Assembly (NCBI GenBank): GCA_002771745.1
Contig: PCUL01000006.1
Location: forward strand, 2,851-52,191
Direction: 5' to 3'
Length of the DNA: 49,341 nt
Origin: Bacteroidetes bacterium CG18_big_fil_WC_8_21_14_2_50_41_14
Lineage (GTDB): Bacteria; Bacteroidota; Bacteroidia; Bacteroidales; F082
A program made the position numbers and the translations under genes. Under the pieces are notes generated by a model that saw nothing but the letters and a program-made list of their open reading frames with translations, did no database searches and was not told the DNA's origin. The stretch's first letter is position 1, and every line of letters begins with the position of its first letter. Positions 17,192 to 24,933 of the stretch are shown piece after piece.

Positions 17192-20100
17192 TTAGATGGT
17201 GAATTTAAAACCAAGTCCAAGGTATCGCGCCGAGGGATCCTGCAAATCGTTGTCCTGACCAAAATCAGGATCAACAATGATGGCTTTCTTCAAAATCAGG
17301 AGGTTATACCCAAAGGCATAAACCTCGAATTTTTTTGATCCTTTGATATTGAACAGGCTGGTAGCATCATAGGTAAACGAAACTGTGCGAAGTTTAACGA
17401 AAGTCCGGCTAACCACATTGGCAAATTCACTGCTTTCGTCCTCGGTAACGCGGGCACGGTAAGGATAGTTCTGGCTCCAGGTTTGCCAGCTAACGGCGGT
17501 GGTATTGTCTTGAAAAACACGGGTATCCGAAATAACTTCTCCATTCACGCCACGAACAAGTTCGCCACTCACCACATTTACCCCATCTGGAACATAAACA
17601 GGTTCACCTGCGGCATATTCAGCATCGCGCCAGGTGGTCGAATTGGGGTGTTTTCCACCCCACCACATCTTCTCAATGGTTCTGGACCAAAATACTCCTC
17701 CCACAGCACCATCAATTCCAATGTCCACCGATAGCTTTTTGTATTTAAAATTGTTGGTAAAGCCAAATATCCAATTGGGATCCTGATGTCCCATCATTTG
17801 TGGATAGGAATCCTTGGTAGGCAACCCGGTGGTTTCAGAAAGAATTACTTTTCCATCGGGAGATTTCATCCATCCGGTGGTATAGAAGTTGTCAACTCGC
17901 TCACCAACTGATAAATAGTTGTATTTATCCTCATCACCATAGATTTTGGTGAGTTTTTTTACATGATGCGACCAGTTAACAAGCACATCCCACTGGAAAT
18001 TGCGGTTGCGTATGGGCTTGGCCGTCAATACAACCTCTAAACCGTTGGAAGTGTATTCGTTTCCATTTACCTTATGGGAACTAAATCCGGTTGAAGGGGT
18101 TACCGGAAGATTCAATATCTGATTCTCATCAACCACATTATAATAGGTAACATCAAGAGCAAGTTTATTTTTCAGAAATGATGAGGAAAGACCCAATTCA
18201 ATAGATGTGGATTTCTCGGGTTTAATATTGGGGTTGATGATGTCACCGGGATAGGTAATCATGGTTGTCCCATCGTAACTCCCGGCATTGGTATAGTAGG
18301 ATGATGTTTGGTAAGGATCTAAGTCGCTTGAAACCGAAGCCCACGAACCATAAACCTTCAGGTAGTCGATGGCTTTGGGCATGGTTACTAAATTGGAAAC
18401 CAGGGTGCTCAGCGAAACCGATGGATAAAAATAGGAGTTATTGGCAACGGGGAGTGTTGACGACCAGTCGTTTCTTCCGGAGAAGGTCAAAAAGAAGGCA
18501 TTATAAAAATCCACATCAGCGGTAGCATAAACACTGCGTAAGGCTCGTTCCCGTAAGTAGGTGGAAGCTTTTACGTTTCCTTTGGTGTTGTTCAGGCTAT
18601 ACACCCATGGGGCGATAATCCCATCGGTAGCATTATAGTCCTGACCGTATTTGCGGTAGTTGGTTGCAGCACCGGCATTCACTGTCAGGTTTATCTGAGA
18701 GGTGAGTTGCTTGTGGTAGGTAGCCAACAAATCGTTGTCCATGGTAAGCCATTTGGAATTCCAGGTTTTGTAGTCGCCATCACGTGGGTCACCATAGTTT
18801 AGGTACGACTTGGGACTTTTTCTGTCTTCAAACAAGTTTTTGCTGATAGTCGAAGTCCTCATTTGTACCGAAAAGTCTTTGCTTATATCCCATTTAAGGC
18901 TCAACTGACCGTTCATGATGTCGGCATCATACATCTGAGTTAATTCATAAGCTGCAAAATATACGTTGTTGTACCAGGCATAATTGAAGTTTGCCTGACG
19001 GTATCCTTCCATTCCCGGGATATATTGATGAGCATCCAGATCCTGACCATTTACGTCATCACCCATCCAGATTAGAATCGTGTACATGTGGTTTTTGGGG
19101 CCATAGCCATATCTGGGATAGTTAGTGGAATACACTTTTCCGTATGAAAGCTTGCTGTCGAGGGTAAGATTGTTGGCCAGTTTGGCTGTCGAGGCAAAAT
19201 GCACACCACCGTTGCTCAGATCAGTGTTGGGCACCTGACCTTTTTGATAAGAATAGTTTCCGGAAAACCGGTAACTAAATTTGGCACTTTTGTAGGCCAT
19301 CGAAAAATCGGAGTTGGTAACGATACCTGTTCCCAAAAAGTCTTTCAGGTTGTCGTGTTGCTCCCATGGGGTGGGAGTTCTCGAATAACGTGACTGGTCG
19401 TCGTATTTGGTGCCTGCCACATCTCCGTACCAGGGAATGGATTCGCCGGTAACATTGTCGTAGATGGGACTATTCCATTGCGCGATCATCTTACCTGGCT
19501 CAAATTTTGGTCCCCAGATCATGTCGCCGTCAGAGATACCACCATCCTGGCCATCCCAGAAGGCATACTGACCATTCGAGCCGTTTCCGTATTGGGTTTG
19601 AGTTTCAGGATAAACCGTAAAGCCGGCAGTAAACATGGTGCGGTTGGAGAGGGTAATTTCCAGCCCCTCTTTATCAGCGGTTTTTGTGGTGATCAGGATG
19701 GCCCCATTGCGCCCTCTTGAACCGTACAAGGCAGAAGCAGAGGTGCCTTTTAATACCGTTATGTCGGCTATATCGTTGGACGACAGGTCGTAGAAATCTG
19801 TTTCAACAGGTATGTTATCAACTACAATTAATGGTGTTTTTCCACGTAGTGAAAAACCGGGTGCCTGAAAAATCCCTGTGGGATTGCTAACTGTCAACCC
19901 GGCCACTTTACCGGTGAGCAGGTTTCCAATGTTGGGAGCATCCACTTGTTCAAGCTCCTTGGTCTCCATTTGTTGCGTGGAATAACCTACGGTTTTTTTA
20001 GCATGTTCGATACCCAAAGCGGTTACCACAAACTCATCCAGATTCACCGAACTTTCGCTTAATTCTATGTTCATGGTTTTTTGAGTGCCTACGGGCATTT

Positions 20101-20339
20101 CTAAATTCTCATAGCCAATAAATGAAAAAACGAGTGTGGCCTCTGAACTAACAGTTAAAATATAAATACCCTTTGCGTCAGTTACAGTTCCGTTAAGAGT
20201 GCCTTTTTCGAGCACATTTACACCCGGCAAAGGATTCCCCGGTTATCTTGTCGGTAACCATTCCGGTAACACGCTCATTCTGGGCAAACAAGGCTGTCCC
20301 CAGAAATAGAAAGAGAATCATCATGTAGAAATTCTTCAT
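17192..20339 (-). pseudogene. SusC-like TonB-linked transporter with a +1 frameshift near the start
   Basis: The intact part (17192-20230) encodes 1012 residues: the end of a carboxypeptidase-like repeat domain (VNVLEKGTLNGTVTDAKG), a plug (GLTVSNPTGIFQAPGFSLRG, SALYGSRGRNGAILITT), a barrel and a terminal aromatic strand. The signal peptide is not in this frame. It is in another frame, from the ATG at 20339 (MKNFYMMILFLFLGTALFAQ), continuing as VTGMVTDKITG. The two frames would join as ITG-NPLPGVNV if one G were removed from the GGGG run at 20236-20240 (plus-strand CCCC), or as GESLPGVNV if one T were removed from TTT. As given, the transporter cannot be exported. The cause could be a real mutation, phase variation at the G run, or a sequencing error. 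Confidence 0.85.
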
Positions 20340-20396
20340 TGTTGTTGGTTTTTTAGATTTAGTGATTTTTATTTATTATTGCTTTATTTCGATTTT

Positions 20397-20945
20397 TTAA
20401 TTCCATTGAACTTGTATGCGATCAAAGACTAAAAGCATCTGATCCACATTATCTGACTTTTGAAGCAGATGTTCAATTTGGGATGATTCCTGATGACATA
20501 GCAGGATCGCAACATCCAAAACATGTCCCAACTTATGTTCTGCCTCGGTTTTATCAATAGTTCCCTTTCGAACACCTTTGGTATAGTACTTGTTGATTTT
20601 GTTAATACTTTGGTATAGGGTGGGTTTTTCTATCATCACGTGCCCACTAAAAGCACCCGGAGCAGGTTCTGTAGTGTAGGTGTAGTTTTTCTCTATCAAA
20701 TACATCTTTTTGGCAAAGGCCTCTCCGAATGCATGATTTCTGAGGTCGGAGCCATTCGCTTGTTCATACTGCGTTTGGAGGTTTGCCAGAGAACCCATAA
20801 TGATGATGCTTTCCATGGGAGCTTCAACTTCCATTATATTAGCTTTGTAAGCCGATTTTGTGTGATGAGCCACTTGCGACCAAAGTGATGTACCCGAAAA
20901 TATCCAGGCGATAGATAAAAGGATAAATAATTTTTTAGGTTCCAT
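20397..20945 (-). CDS. Exported hypothetical protein, first gene of the SusCD locus
   Basis: I do not recognise this 182-residue protein. It has an N-terminal signal peptide (hydrophobic core FILLSIAWIF, cleavage near LWSQ, residue 24) and no lipobox, so it should be periplasmic or outer-membrane associated. The rest looks mainly helical, with a Tyr-rich centre (NYTYTTEP) and a C-terminal helical region containing one cysteine. No catalytic motif is visible. The susC start is 57 bp downstream and a long leader with regulatory repeats lies upstream, so it is likely the first gene of the transcript. A role in regulation or in the function of the SusCD/phosphoesterase system is only an inference from position. 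Confidence 0.7.
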   Translation of the reverse strand: MEPKKLFILLSIAWIFSGTSLWSQVAHHTKSAYKANIMEVEAPMESIIIMGSLANLQTQYEQANGSDLRNHAFGEAFAKKMYLIEKNYTYTTEPAPGAFSGHVMIEKPTLYQSINKINKYYTKGVRKGTIDKTEAEHKLGHVLDVAILLCHQESSQIEHLLQKSDNVDQMLLVFDRIQVQWN

Positions 20946-21094
20946 GTTTAGTTGTCTTTTGGTTATAAGTAGAGTAGGTATGTGTGTCGTTTATTGTAAT
21001 AATTGAATCATTAAGAGATAAAAAAGTATGCGATAATTGAAATGGGTAAAAATCCTGATTTATTGTGGCACATTTCTGCTGAAATTTAATTGTG

Positions 21095-21102
21095 CAAATA
21101 TA
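21095..21102 (-). promoter_or_regulatory. Candidate -7 element of the SusCD/phosphoesterase locus
   Basis: The minus strand reads TATATTTG, a perfect TAnnTTTG. It would give a leader of about 140-150 nt before the hypothetical gene at 20945. A pair of heptamers ends 9 bp upstream of it. Confidence 0.45.
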
Positions 21103-21111
21103 TCGGCAGCC

Positions 21112-21184
21112 AGGTTATCACATGGTTAAGAGCATATTACGAAAAACTTATCATACTGTGAATTTAACTTTAATTATCTGTTAA
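21112..21184 (-). promoter_or_regulatory. PHO-box-like direct repeats
   Basis: On the minus strand TTAACAG-N4-TTAAAGT-N4-TTCACAG (21184-21156) and TTAACCA-N4-ATAACCT (21129-21112) repeat a TTAAC-like heptamer every 11 bp. The proximal pair ends 9 bp before the -7 element. A 7-4-7 layout just upstream of the core promoter is how PhoB/OmpR-type activators bind. AT-rich DNA can produce such repeats by chance, so this is a candidate only. Confidence 0.4.
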
Positions 21185-21419
21185 TTTCCGGCGACATTAT
21201 GGTTAAGAAGCAAAAATGAACCTTTAAAATGATCCTATATGTTACATGTGTTGAGCTGTTTACCATCAGTTTGTAAGTTTTAGAAAAACTTGACATTCGC
21301 GTAATATTCGATTCCCGTAATAAGAATGGTAATAGGAAGGAGGGGCGATCTGATATAAGCAGTCGTCAAAAAACAAACTCACCGTGGCAAACGGAGGGAG
21401 TGTTTGAAAATTATATCAA

Positions 21420-21447
21420 TAAAAAAACCCCGGCATGTTAGCCGGGG
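21420..21447 (-). terminator. Intrinsic terminator of the cytochrome bd operon
   Basis: The minus strand has a 7-bp GC stem (CCCCGGC/GCCGGGG, 6-nt loop) followed by seven T. It lies 32 bp beyond the stop of the 35-residue peptide gene. Confidence 0.9.
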
Positions 21448-21478
21448 TAAGTTTAATAATGAATTAGTTAAGGGGCAA

Positions 21479-21586
21479 TTATACCTCGGTTCGATCCAGT
21501 TTCTTTAAAGCATACAGGACCATTTTGTAGCTAAACCAGATAAAAACCGGCCAGCTGATCAACCACAATATTTCTTTTAAATACAT
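21479..21586 (-). CDS. 35-residue single-span peptide downstream of cydB (CydX-like position)
   Basis: This small gene encodes MYLKEILWLISW..., 35 residues, with one hydrophobic span (about residues 5-25) and a basic/acidic tail ending DRTEV. It begins 30 bp after the cydB stop and is enclosed by the same terminator, so it belongs to the bd oxidase transcript. In other bacteria cytochrome bd has a third small subunit (CydX, CydS or CydH) that stabilises the haems; this peptide has the matching size, topology and location. I see no sequence identity to the CydX consensus, so the call rests on position and composition. Confidence 0.7.
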   Translation of the reverse strand: MYLKEILWLISWPVFIWFSYKMVLYALKKLDRTEV

Positions 21587-21616
21587 TTTTCAGTTTTTTT
21601 AAAGGTGAATAATCAT

Positions 21617-22771
21617 CTAGTACGCGTGGTGGTCATCTTCCATTTCCTGGGAAGTGATGGGTTTTTTGTTGAGCGAACTCCATGCATACCAGATATATGC
21701 AATTACGAACGGAACCAGCAACGAAACATAACTCATGGCCACCAGCGTGTATTTACTCGATGACGCGTTCTGAATGGTAAGCGAACTTTGTAAATCGCTG
21801 GTAGAAGGATAGAAACAGGTGTTGTTAAATCCAACCAGAATCAGCAGCGCGAACACGGTGAGTATGGTGCCTCCACCGGTAAACCAGATGGCTTTGGTTC
21901 CACATTTTTCATAATGAAATGCCCCCCGGTAGATTCCCCATAAAACTGCCATCACACCTAAAAGCAGGATAACCGTATTCAAAGGCATTTCGATGAGGTT
22001 GTTGAAGTATTTGTATGGAACCATGCTCACCACACCATCGGCATCGTATCCAAATCCATCCATCAACAATACATTGATAAGGAAAAACAGGAAAAAAACC
22101 AAAAACGGCAACGCGTTAAATAACAACTGTTTGCGGGCACGAGCCAGGATAGTTTCATCCTCAATGTTGTTGAAGAAATACAGGATTCCCAATACTCTGG
22201 CCAGGAAGAATACGGCCAACCCCAACGATAGGTTGATAAAGGTTTCGTAACGGGTAAAGTTAAAGGCCAGCTCCAAACCTCTGTACGGATTTTGCCAGAT
22301 GCTGTGGTTCATGTTGGTCACCAGAAAATCGGAACCAGTAAAGAAAGTAGCCACCGCAGTACCCACGAGGATAGTTCCCAACAATCCATTGATAAACAGA
22401 AAGGTTTCGTAGGTTTTGGCCCCCAGGAAATTATCTGCTTTGGTTCTGTATTCATAGGAAACGGCCTGAATAATGAAGGCAAATAAAATCAGCATCCAAA
22501 CCCAGTAAGCTCCGCCAAAACTGGTGGAATAAAACAATGGAAAGGAGGCAAAAGCGGCACCACCAAAGGTGACCAGGGTGGTAAAAGTGAGGTCCCATTT
22601 GCGTCCAAGTGAGTTTACGAGCATTTTTATTTCGTTGTCGGTTTTTCCCAGACTTTTAATCATGGTTTGACCTCCTTGTACGAAAAACATAAATACCAGG
22701 ATGGCTCCAAGTAAGGATACGATCATCCACCAATACTGTTGCAATGCGAGATATGATAAATTTTCAAACAT
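21617..22771 (-). CDS. cydB: Cytochrome bd quinol oxidase subunit II
   Basis: CydB is the non-haem-ligating partner of CydA in the inner-membrane bd oxidase that reduces O2 to water with electrons from quinol. The 384-residue product has about eight to nine membrane spans and ends with a short charged tail (EMEDDHHAY). Typical features are the N-terminal QQYWWMIVSLLGAILVFMFFVQGG and the 'FPLFYSTSFGGAYWVWMLILFAFIIQAVSYEYR' block of the family. The start lies 2 bp after the cydA stop, so the two are translated together. This oxidase usually has high oxygen affinity and works at low O2 or under nitrosative stress. Confidence 0.97.
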   Translation of the reverse strand: MFENLSYLALQQYWWMIVSLLGAILVFMFFVQGGQTMIKSLGKTDNEIKMLVNSLGRKWDLTFTTLVTFGGAAFASFPLFYSTSFGGAYWVWMLILFAFIIQAVSYEYRTKADNFLGAKTYETFLFINGLLGTILVGTAVATFFTGSDFLVTNMNHSIWQNPYRGLELAFNFTRYETFINLSLGLAVFFLARVLGILYFFNNIEDETILARARKQLLFNALPFLVFFLFFLINVLLMDGFGYDADGVVSMVPYKYFNNLIEMPLNTVILLLGVMAVLWGIYRGAFHYEKCGTKAIWFTGGGTILTVFALLILVGFNNTCFYPSTSDLQSSLTIQNASSSKYTLVAMSYVSLLVPFVIAYIWYAWSSLNKKPITSQEMEDDHHAY

Positions 22772-22773
22772 AA

Positions 22774-24318
22774 TTAGTGCCCTCCTTCATTTTTTGATCC
22801 GGAAACGATCTGTGAAACCATAATTTTAATTTCTGCAATCAGCAGTACAGTAAAGGTGACGGCAAATATCCAGAAAGTCACCACCACAGATGATTTATCG
22901 ATATTGGATACTGCGCTGAGCGTGGGCATTAAATCCTGTACTACCCATGGCTGTCGACCCATTTCGGCCAGAACCCACCCGGCCTGGGAAGCGATGTAGG
23001 CCAGTGGAATAGTCCACAAGGCTATGTATAGTACCCACCTGATTTCTTCGATTTTTTTCTTGTAGAGTAGCACCAGAAGTACAATAAACAAAATCATGAA
23101 ATGTACCCCCAGGATAACCATGATATGGAATGAATAAAAGGCCATGGGGACACTAGGAACCAAATCGTTTGGGTCATCATAATAACCGTATCCAAAATAG
23201 GCATAGTTGGCTTCAAATACTTTTAGGTTCTCCGCCGCTGCTACCTGGTCTTTACGCTCCAGTGCATCCTTATAATCACCTAATGCCTTGATGGCCAGCT
23301 TACCTTTGTCGATTTTTTCATAATACGACATGATGCCGTGCTTTTCGTTACCGTTGATCAGGTCGTTGATGCCGGGAACGAACACATTGGAGTTTAATGC
23401 CACCATGTAGGATAGCAGGTTGGGGATTTCAATTTTAAAGGCAAACCTATCTACGTCAGGTTGCCTGGGGTCGGGAACTTCTTTGAGAAAGCCGATAACT
23501 ACCAGGGGTGCGCTTACGTTGCCATCATCCAGGCCTTCAAATGCGGCAAACTTCATGGGTTGAGTGTGATAAATATCCCGGGCCGATTCGTCACCCGTTA
23601 GTACCAGATAAAAGGACGACAACAAACCAAATACGGCTGCTACGATCATGCTTTTCTTCGCAAAATCCACATTCCGGTGCTTAAGCAGAAACCATGCACT
23701 TACGCCTACTACAAAAATCGCCGACAATACATATCCTGAAGAAATGGTGTGTAAGAATTTGTTGATGGCTGTAGGTGAAAAGAGGACTTCCCAAAAGTTA
23801 ACCATCTCATTTCGGGCGGTATCCGGGTTAAAACGCATTCCAACAGGATTTTGCATCCATGCGTTGGCTACCAGAATCCACAGTGCCGACAGATTCGAGC
23901 CAATGGCCACCAGCCAGGCAGAAATCAGGTGAAATTTTTTGCTAACACGTCCCCATCCAAAAAATAGGATGGCGATAAAGGTGGATTCGAGGAAGAAAGC
24001 CATAATGCCTTCTATGGCCAGCGGCGCCCCAAAGATGTCTCCCACAAACCAACTGTAGTTCGACCAGTTGGTCCCAAATTCAAACTCCAGAATAATCCCT
24101 GTTGCTACGCCAATGGCGAAGTTTACTCCAAACAGGGTCATCCAGAATTTGGTGATCTTTTTCCAAAGCTCATTACCGGTTCTCACATAAATTGTCATCA
24201 TGATAGCCACAATGAAACTCAATCCCAGCGTGAGCGGGACGAATATCCAGTGGTACATGGCTGTGAGGGCAAATTGTGCCCGCGACCAGTCGACAAGCGC
24301 CATGTCAAAATGTTCCAT
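22774..24318 (-). CDS. cydA: Cytochrome bd quinol oxidase subunit I
   Basis: CydA carries haems b558, b595 and d and oxidises quinol at the periplasmic Q-loop. The 514-residue product has the N-terminal haem ligand H23 (QFALTAMYHW; E. coli H19). It also has the acidic proton-path block 'GIILEFEFGTNWSNYSWFVGDIFG' with the following 'EGIMAFFLES', and the conserved GRQPW motif at 454-458. The length is normal for the family. It is the second gene of the transcript DUF4492-cydA-cydB-peptide; the DUF4492 stop is 4 bp upstream. Confidence 0.97.
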   Translation of the reverse strand: MEHFDMALVDWSRAQFALTAMYHWIFVPLTLGLSFIVAIMMTIYVRTGNELWKKITKFWMTLFGVNFAIGVATGIILEFEFGTNWSNYSWFVGDIFGAPLAIEGIMAFFLESTFIAILFFGWGRVSKKFHLISAWLVAIGSNLSALWILVANAWMQNPVGMRFNPDTARNEMVNFWEVLFSPTAINKFLHTISSGYVLSAIFVVGVSAWFLLKHRNVDFAKKSMIVAAVFGLLSSFYLVLTGDESARDIYHTQPMKFAAFEGLDDGNVSAPLVVIGFLKEVPDPRQPDVDRFAFKIEIPNLLSYMVALNSNVFVPGINDLINGNEKHGIMSYYEKIDKGKLAIKALGDYKDALERKDQVAAAENLKVFEANYAYFGYGYYDDPNDLVPSVPMAFYSFHIMVILGVHFMILFIVLLVLLYKKKIEEIRWVLYIALWTIPLAYIASQAGWVLAEMGRQPWVVQDLMPTLSAVSNIDKSSVVVTFWIFAVTFTVLLIAEIKIMVSQIVSGSKNEGGH

Positions 24319-24322
24319 AATA

Positions 24323-24535
24323 CTACTTTTTATTAATTAATTGTTCGATAACATAATCACTGCGTTCCTGATCGGTGCTGAAGTTGGTTTGTAGAAAGTT
24401 GGGGAAGAAGAACAGCTTTAGTATGGCAAACATGATAAACAGTTTGATAAAAATGATGAGCCACAATTTTTTGCCTACCGTCATGCTGCGAAAGCCTTCT
24501 GTGTAGAAATTGATTATACGTTTAACCGTAGTCAT
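24323..24535 (-). CDS. DUF4492 membrane protein preceding cydA
   Basis: This 70-residue protein has an amphipathic, basic N-terminus (VKRIINFYTEGFRSM), one membrane span (about residues 22-44) and a charged tail. It matches DUF4492, a family of unknown function that in Bacteroidota is found directly upstream of cydA. The 4-bp gap to cydA shows it is co-translated. A role in assembly or stability of the bd oxidase is inferred from this constant location. A candidate promoter and a palindrome lie 13-31 bp in front of the start. Confidence 0.85.
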   Translation of the reverse strand: MTTVKRIINFYTEGFRSMTVGKKLWLIIFIKLFIMFAILKLFFFPNFLQTNFSTDQERSDYVIEQLINKK

Positions 24536-24547
24536 GAGTTTATAGGT

Positions 24548-24566
24548 ATTTGAGTGCTCAAATATA
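24548..24566 (-). promoter_or_regulatory. Palindromic operator overlapping the bd operon -7 element
   Basis: ATTTGAG-TG-CTCAAAT is a perfect 7-2-7 inverted repeat (24548-24563), 13 bp upstream of the DUF4492 start. The minus-strand -7 element TATATTTG (24566-24559) overlaps its upstream arm. A protein bound here would block transcription, so I read it as a repressor operator. The regulator is unknown. Confidence 0.5.
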
Positions 24567-24854
24567 TGATATATTATATATAAATAGTTAATTTTTTGTT
24601 AATTTATTTTTCATCGCCATGAAATCCAGGTTGAATTAACTAATTTATCTTAAAATGAATCAATTAATGATCCTATAGGCTTATTAGCAAAAACAGCAGA
24701 TGATGAAAGCATGGATCAGCCTTCAAACCGAAGACCAGTAAAAGTAATGTTAGAAAATTGCAAAAAAAATCCGCAATGAGGCATAATGGCATCATATAAC
24801 TATATGATCTAAAAGGAACTTATTAGTCCCCCTTATTTATGAGCCGGAATGCGA

Positions 24855-24884
24855 TTGAATGTTGATCCGCTTTGTTTAAATTTG
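24855..24884 (+). promoter_or_regulatory. Promoter of the T9SS esterase gene
   Basis: A -33-type TTG (24855-24857) and a -7 element TAAATTTG (24877-24884) are separated by 19 bp, the usual Bacteroidota spacing. The start codon at 24934 is 49 bp downstream. Confidence 0.55.
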
Positions 24885-24933
24885 AACCTTTATTCAAATA
24901 TTCATTATAATAATTGGCTACAGCCTAAAGCTT

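Larger units (their letters stand above)
20946..21478. other. Long intergenic region between the SusCD locus and the bd oxidase locus
   Basis: These 533 bases hold no credible gene. They contain a TAnnTTTG element (21095-21102), heptamer direct repeats with an 11-bp period (21112-21129 and 21156-21184) and the terminator of the bd operon (21420-21447). The stretch 21190-21420 shows no feature I can name. Confidence 0.6.
24536..24933. other. Divergent intergenic region between the bd operon and the esterase gene
   Basis: These 398 bases hold the bd operon promoter/palindrome at the left (24548-24566) and the esterase promoter at the right (24855-24884). The middle is AT-rich; a small inverted repeat (ATCATAT-aact-ATATGAT, 24791-24808) is the only structure I see. 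There is no open reading frame worth reporting. Confidence 0.6.

Noticed and set aside
20228-20230. TTG as the true start of SusC
   Set aside because: It would leave the protein without a signal peptide, while a perfect signal peptide lies just upstream in another frame.
21190-21420. Possible small RNA or riboswitch in the long gap left of the bd operon
   Set aside because: No conserved fold could be recognised and the only terminator nearby works for the opposite direction.
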